From positions 2,790,001 through 2,854,000 of the forward strand of contig OZ243953.1 of assembly GCA_965214475.1 (NCBI GenBank): a stretch of 64,000 nucleotides of DNA, in the 5' to 3' direction. The notes under the pieces are model-generated. The model worked only from the letters and a program-made list of their open reading frames with translations. It was not told the origin of the DNA and ran no database searches. The position numbers and the translations under genes were made by a program. Shown here in pieces: positions 61,618-64,000 of the stretch (its first letter is position 1; the number at the start of each line of letters is the position of its first letter). The DNA comes from SIRX01 sp965214475. GTDB taxonomy: Bacteria > Actinomycetota > Rubrobacteria > Rubrobacterales > Rubrobacteraceae.

Positions 61618-62667
61618 TTATCCTAAATGCGGTCCCAGCAGTGAGAGATCCGCTTCGCCGAGACGGTCGGAAGCAGTCTTGGCCTGATGCCAGTACGGGT
61701 AGAGCAGGGGCGGCAAACTTACTTCGTCCAACCGACTACGCTCTTCGTCCGTTAGCTGTAAGTCTGCCGCACCCAAATTGTCTTTGAGCTGCTCTTCGGT
61801 TCGTGCCCCGACTATCACCGAGGCCACGCCGGGACGTCCCATGAGCCAGGCCAGAGATACCTGTGCCGCTGGGACTTCGTGCTCTTCGGCTATCTCTACG
61901 AGCACTTCTATGGTGTCGTAGAGTTTCTCTTCGTCGCGGACGGGTGGCTCATCCCACTCTCCGAGGTGACGGCCTTCCTCGGTCTCCTGGTCGCGGCGAT
62001 ACTTGCCCGAGAGCAGGCCGCCGGCCAGCGGGCTCCACACGAGAATGCTGCATTCTTGGTCGAGCGCGATGGGGACGAGCTCGTACTCGGCTTCGCGGGC
62101 TTCCAGGGAGTAGTAGATCTGCTGGCTCACGTAGCGCTGGTAGCCCAGACGCTCGGAGGTACTCAAGGCTTTCATCAGGTGCCAGCCGGAGTGGTTTGAG
62201 CATCCGACGTAGCGCACCTTGCCGTCTTTTACGAGCGTGTCGAGGGCTTCGAGGGTCTCTTCTATTGGTGTCTGGCCGTCCCACTGGTGGACCTGGTAGA
62301 GGTCTATGTAGTCGGTACCGAGGCGTTTGAGGCTCGCTTCGCACTCCCGGATCAGGTGTTGTCGCGAGAGGCCGGCTCCATTTGGCCCGTCGCCCATCGG
62401 AAAGCGGGCTTTGGTTGCCAGGAGTACCTCGTCCCGGCGACCGGAGATCGCCTGTCCCAGTATCTTCTCGGACTCACCGGTTGAGTAGATGTTCGCCGTG
62501 TCGAAGAGGTTTACCCCGGCGTCGAGGCACATGTCCACCTGGCGGGTGGCGAGGTCTACGTCGGTGGAGCCGACGGCGCTAAAGTCGCCTTTGCCACCGA
62601 AGGTCATGGTGCCCAAAGTCATGGCTGAGACGTAGAGGCCCGAATTTCCGAGACGGCGATATTGCAT
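61618..62667 (-). CDS. Aldo/keto reductase, YajO/AKR12-like
   Basis: A 349-residue NADP-dependent reductase of the voltage-gated-potassium-channel-beta/YajO type. Tetrad: Asp and Tyr in FDTANIYSTGES, Lys in LATKARFP, His in YQVHQWDG. The NADP end SVIVGARTEEQLKDNL is present. The window has three such enzymes (1.1, 4.5 and 61.6 kb), one of them broken. It stands alone. Substrate unknown. Confidence 0.9.
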   Translation of the reverse strand: MQYRRLGNSGLYVSAMTLGTMTFGGKGDFSAVGSTDVDLATRQVDMCLDAGVNLFDTANIYSTGESEKILGQAISGRRDEVLLATKARFPMGDGPNGAGLSRQHLIRECEASLKRLGTDYIDLYQVHQWDGQTPIEETLEALDTLVKDGKVRYVGCSNHSGWHLMKALSTSERLGYQRYVSQQIYYSLEAREAEYELVPIALDQECSILVWSPLAGGLLSGKYRRDQETEEGRHLGEWDEPPVRDEEKLYDTIEVLVEIAEEHEVPAAQVSLAWLMGRPGVASVIVGARTEEQLKDNLGAADLQLTDEERSRLDEVSLPPLLYPYWHQAKTASDRLGEADLSLLGPHLG

Positions 62668-62723
62668 GAAATCCTCCTCTTGTTTCTATTGCCGGATCAT
62701 GTTTCAGCCTAGCACGGCAGAAG

Positions 62724-62909
62724 TTAGCGTTTCGAGGCCTCGGTATTCTCCGGCATCGGGGCTCCGGCCCGGGCACAGCCGGTACAGTTGGCGTCTTTTG
62801 AGGTCGTGATCCAGTCGTCCTCGTCTATCTCCCTGTTGCAGTACGTCAATTTCATTCCGGGCTTGGCTACGTGTATCCTACCGAGCCCGTTAGCTTGTTT
62901 TATATTCAT
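62724..62909 (-). CDS. Small Cys-containing hypothetical protein
   Basis: A 61-residue protein, MNIKQANGLGRIHVAK then KLTYCNREIDEDDWITTSKD and ANCTGCARAGAP. Three Cys (CNRE, CTGC) could bind a metal. The start is placed at ATG 62909 because an upstream mini-ORF ends there with an ATGA overlap; an in-frame GTG at 62969 lacks a ribosome site. Unknown family. Confidence 0.55.
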   Translation of the reverse strand: MNIKQANGLGRIHVAKPGMKLTYCNREIDEDDWITTSKDANCTGCARAGAPMPENTEASKR

Positions 62910-62944
62910 CTGCGGCCTCGGCGGGATGTGGCTGAGTATTCCAT
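62906..62944 (-). CDS. Possible 12-codon leader peptide coupled to the next gene
   Basis: ATG 62944 has AAAAGGAG seven bases upstream, better than any site for the following gene. It encodes MEYSATSRRGRR and stops with TGA overlapping the ATG of the small Cys protein (ATGA). The Arg-rich end suggests a leader whose translation could control the downstream gene. Confidence 0.35.
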   Translation of the reverse strand: MEYSATSRRGRR

Positions 62945-63146
62945 GTCGTTTCTCCTTTTCGCTTTGCACGGGCCAATTCTAACCCGTCCGGGACCAATAA
63001 ACCGGACGTCGAGGAGGTTTGTAAGACACGCTCGCGGGTAACTACGCAGCGTGTCGGTAGGGCGGCGAAATTCGATCAACGGTGCGGCGTCTCGACACCG
63101 GGGTGCCCGACATGGTCGCCAGACGTTAGGGAGCTGAGATAACGAC

Positions 63147-63872
63147 GTGCTGTTACAGACTTTTCTTTTTACCCTGATCCCGCTGACGGCGGCCCTTGCG
63201 AGTGGTGTCCTGGCCTCGTACTGGACGCCGGGTCCCGAAGCGCGGAGCTACATCCAGCATTTCGCGGCCGGGGTGGTGCTGGCCGCAGTTACGGGCGAGT
63301 TGCTCCCGAAGGTGGTCGAGAGCGGACAAAACGTTTCGTGGGCGGTGATCGGTTTCGTAGCAGGCCTCGCCGTGATGCTCGCCATAAAGCTTTTCAGTCA
63401 CGCGGGCGAAAAGAGCGGGGGCGGGCAGAGCGGCCCGAGCGCGGTGAGCCTGAGCATAACGGCTGGCGTAGACACGCTGGTCGACGGGTTCGTGATCGGT
63501 CTGGGTTTCGTGGTAGGCGGCGGGGCGGGGCCGCTGCTCGCGCTGGCCCTGGGGGTCGAGCTGTTCTTCCTCGCCCTAAGCGCCGCCTCCTCCGTCGGCC
63601 AGTCGGGCCGTCCGCGAAGCTGGATGCTCGGGGTCGGGGCGGGTCTGGGGCTGCTGGTCATGGTCGGGGCCTTACTGGGCGTGATACTCCTGGGCAACGC
63701 CCCGCAAAGCCTGGTCGTAGCGGTGTTGGCATTCGGGTCCATCGCGCTGCTCTACCTGGTAACGGAGGAACTCCTCGTAACCATCCGCAACGTCTCCGAG
63801 ACGCCCTGGCACACGCTCGTTCTCTTTACGGGCTTTATCTCCGTATTCGTGATCGAGATGCTGGTTCACTGA
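63147..63872 (+). CDS. ZIP-like metal transporter with altered metal motif
   Basis: A 241-residue membrane protein with about eight TM segments and ZIP-family layout: TM1 LIPLTAALASGVLASYW, a TM2 with FAAGVVLAAVTGELLPKV, and a loop rich in Gly and charge after TM3. The TM4 metal motif, normally HNxPEG-like, reads TAGVDTLVDGFVIG, and TM5 has ALGVELFFLALSAAS with its Glu. So the His ligand is replaced by Val and Asp; metal specificity may differ or transport may be lost. GTG start with no strong Shine-Dalgarno. Confidence 0.72.
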   Translation: MLLQTFLFTLIPLTAALASGVLASYWTPGPEARSYIQHFAAGVVLAAVTGELLPKVVESGQNVSWAVIGFVAGLAVMLAIKLFSHAGEKSGGGQSGPSAVSLSITAGVDTLVDGFVIGLGFVVGGGAGPLLALALGVELFFLALSAASSVGQSGRPRSWMLGVGAGLGLLVMVGALLGVILLGNAPQSLVVAVLAFGSIALLYLVTEELLVTIRNVSETPWHTLVLFTGFISVFVIEMLVH

Positions 63873-63936
63873 ACCTTAGAGTGTCGAGAGGTTAGAAGAT
63901 TGCGTTCTCTCGGAGTTGCGGCCAAAAGTTCTTGCC

Positions 63937-64000
63937 TTACCCTGCTTTGCTCTCTTGATGGGTGGCCTGCGAGGCGCTGATCGGCAGTCCTTCGACTTCC
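63937..64000 (-). CDS. Possible C-terminal end of a gene cut by the window edge
   Basis: The minus strand at the right edge reads EVEGLPISASQATHQES, then KAG and TAA (63939-63937). The reading is plausible but another frame is open as well, so this is weakly supported. Confidence 0.25.
   Translation of the reverse strand, partial: EVEGLPISASQATHQESKAG

Noticed and set aside
62724..62969. Longer start (GTG 62969) for the small Cys protein
   Set aside because: No ribosome site for this GTG, while a consensus site upstream of ATG 62944 belongs to a different frame that ends with an ATGA overlap at 62909.

Overview
The window looks like chromosomal DNA of a moderately high-GC actinobacterium, most like Rubrobacter. 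This is an inference from gene content: a block of PRC-barrel/DUF2382 stress proteins, LLM-type (F420-class) oxidoreductases, a family-4 uracil-DNA glycosylase, a one-PASTA Ser/Thr kinase, frequent GTG and TTG starts, and many small lineage-type proteins. No rRNA, tRNA, CRISPR array, phage module or intact insertion sequence was seen.

Layout. 1-5.3 kb: edge of an ABC ATPase, small proteins, a frameshifted aldo/keto reductase and a thiol-peroxide block (OsmC, AhpD-like protein, and a second OsmC whose first catalytic cysteine codon is an in-frame TGA followed by a SECIS-like hairpin), then an intact aldo/keto reductase. 5.5-8.2 kb: a receiver-less-Asp NarL-type regulator and its neighbours, with a long intergenic stretch holding copies of a dispersed CTACACAC element. 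8.2-12.7 kb: a stress island of PRC-barrel, DUF2382, GlsB/YeaQ, Asp23 and small membrane proteins. 13-18 kb: HAD phosphatase, two alpha/beta hydrolases, a methyltransferase remnant, a sigma-70 factor with a near-consensus promoter, and a Uma2 protein. 18.2-22.7 kb: MarR regulator translationally coupled to a large RND exporter with two extra predicted membrane segments. 22.8-31.7 kb: carboxypeptidase, PASTA kinase, amino-acid permease beside a GlnQ-like remnant, UDG4, fused siroheme decarboxylase. 31.7-41.5 kb: a catabolic region (TSUP transporter, DapA-like aldolase, acyl-CoA ligase, MFS carrier, cyclase, nitrilase stub, nitronate monooxygenase, LLM enzymes, hydrolase) in which the ligase, the cyclase and the nitrilase are broken. 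41.5-49 kb: sulfur-linked genes (metallo-beta-lactamase/rhodanese protein, SulP permease, ArsR regulator), a GlcD-GlcF fusion and hemolysin III. 49-64 kb: a PAS-GGDEF protein, a three-gene operon resembling betB-betA-betC but with Thr at the sulfatase nucleophile position, a GH31 pseudogene, a deaminase, a phosphoesterase, an aldo/keto reductase and a ZIP-like transporter.

The two main signals are the putative selenocysteine OsmC with its hairpin, and the unusually high number of broken genes: at least seven in 64 kb, through nonsense codons, 1-nt frameshifts or truncation. The second signal means that every in-frame stop, including the TGA, must be weighed against genome decay or assembly error.
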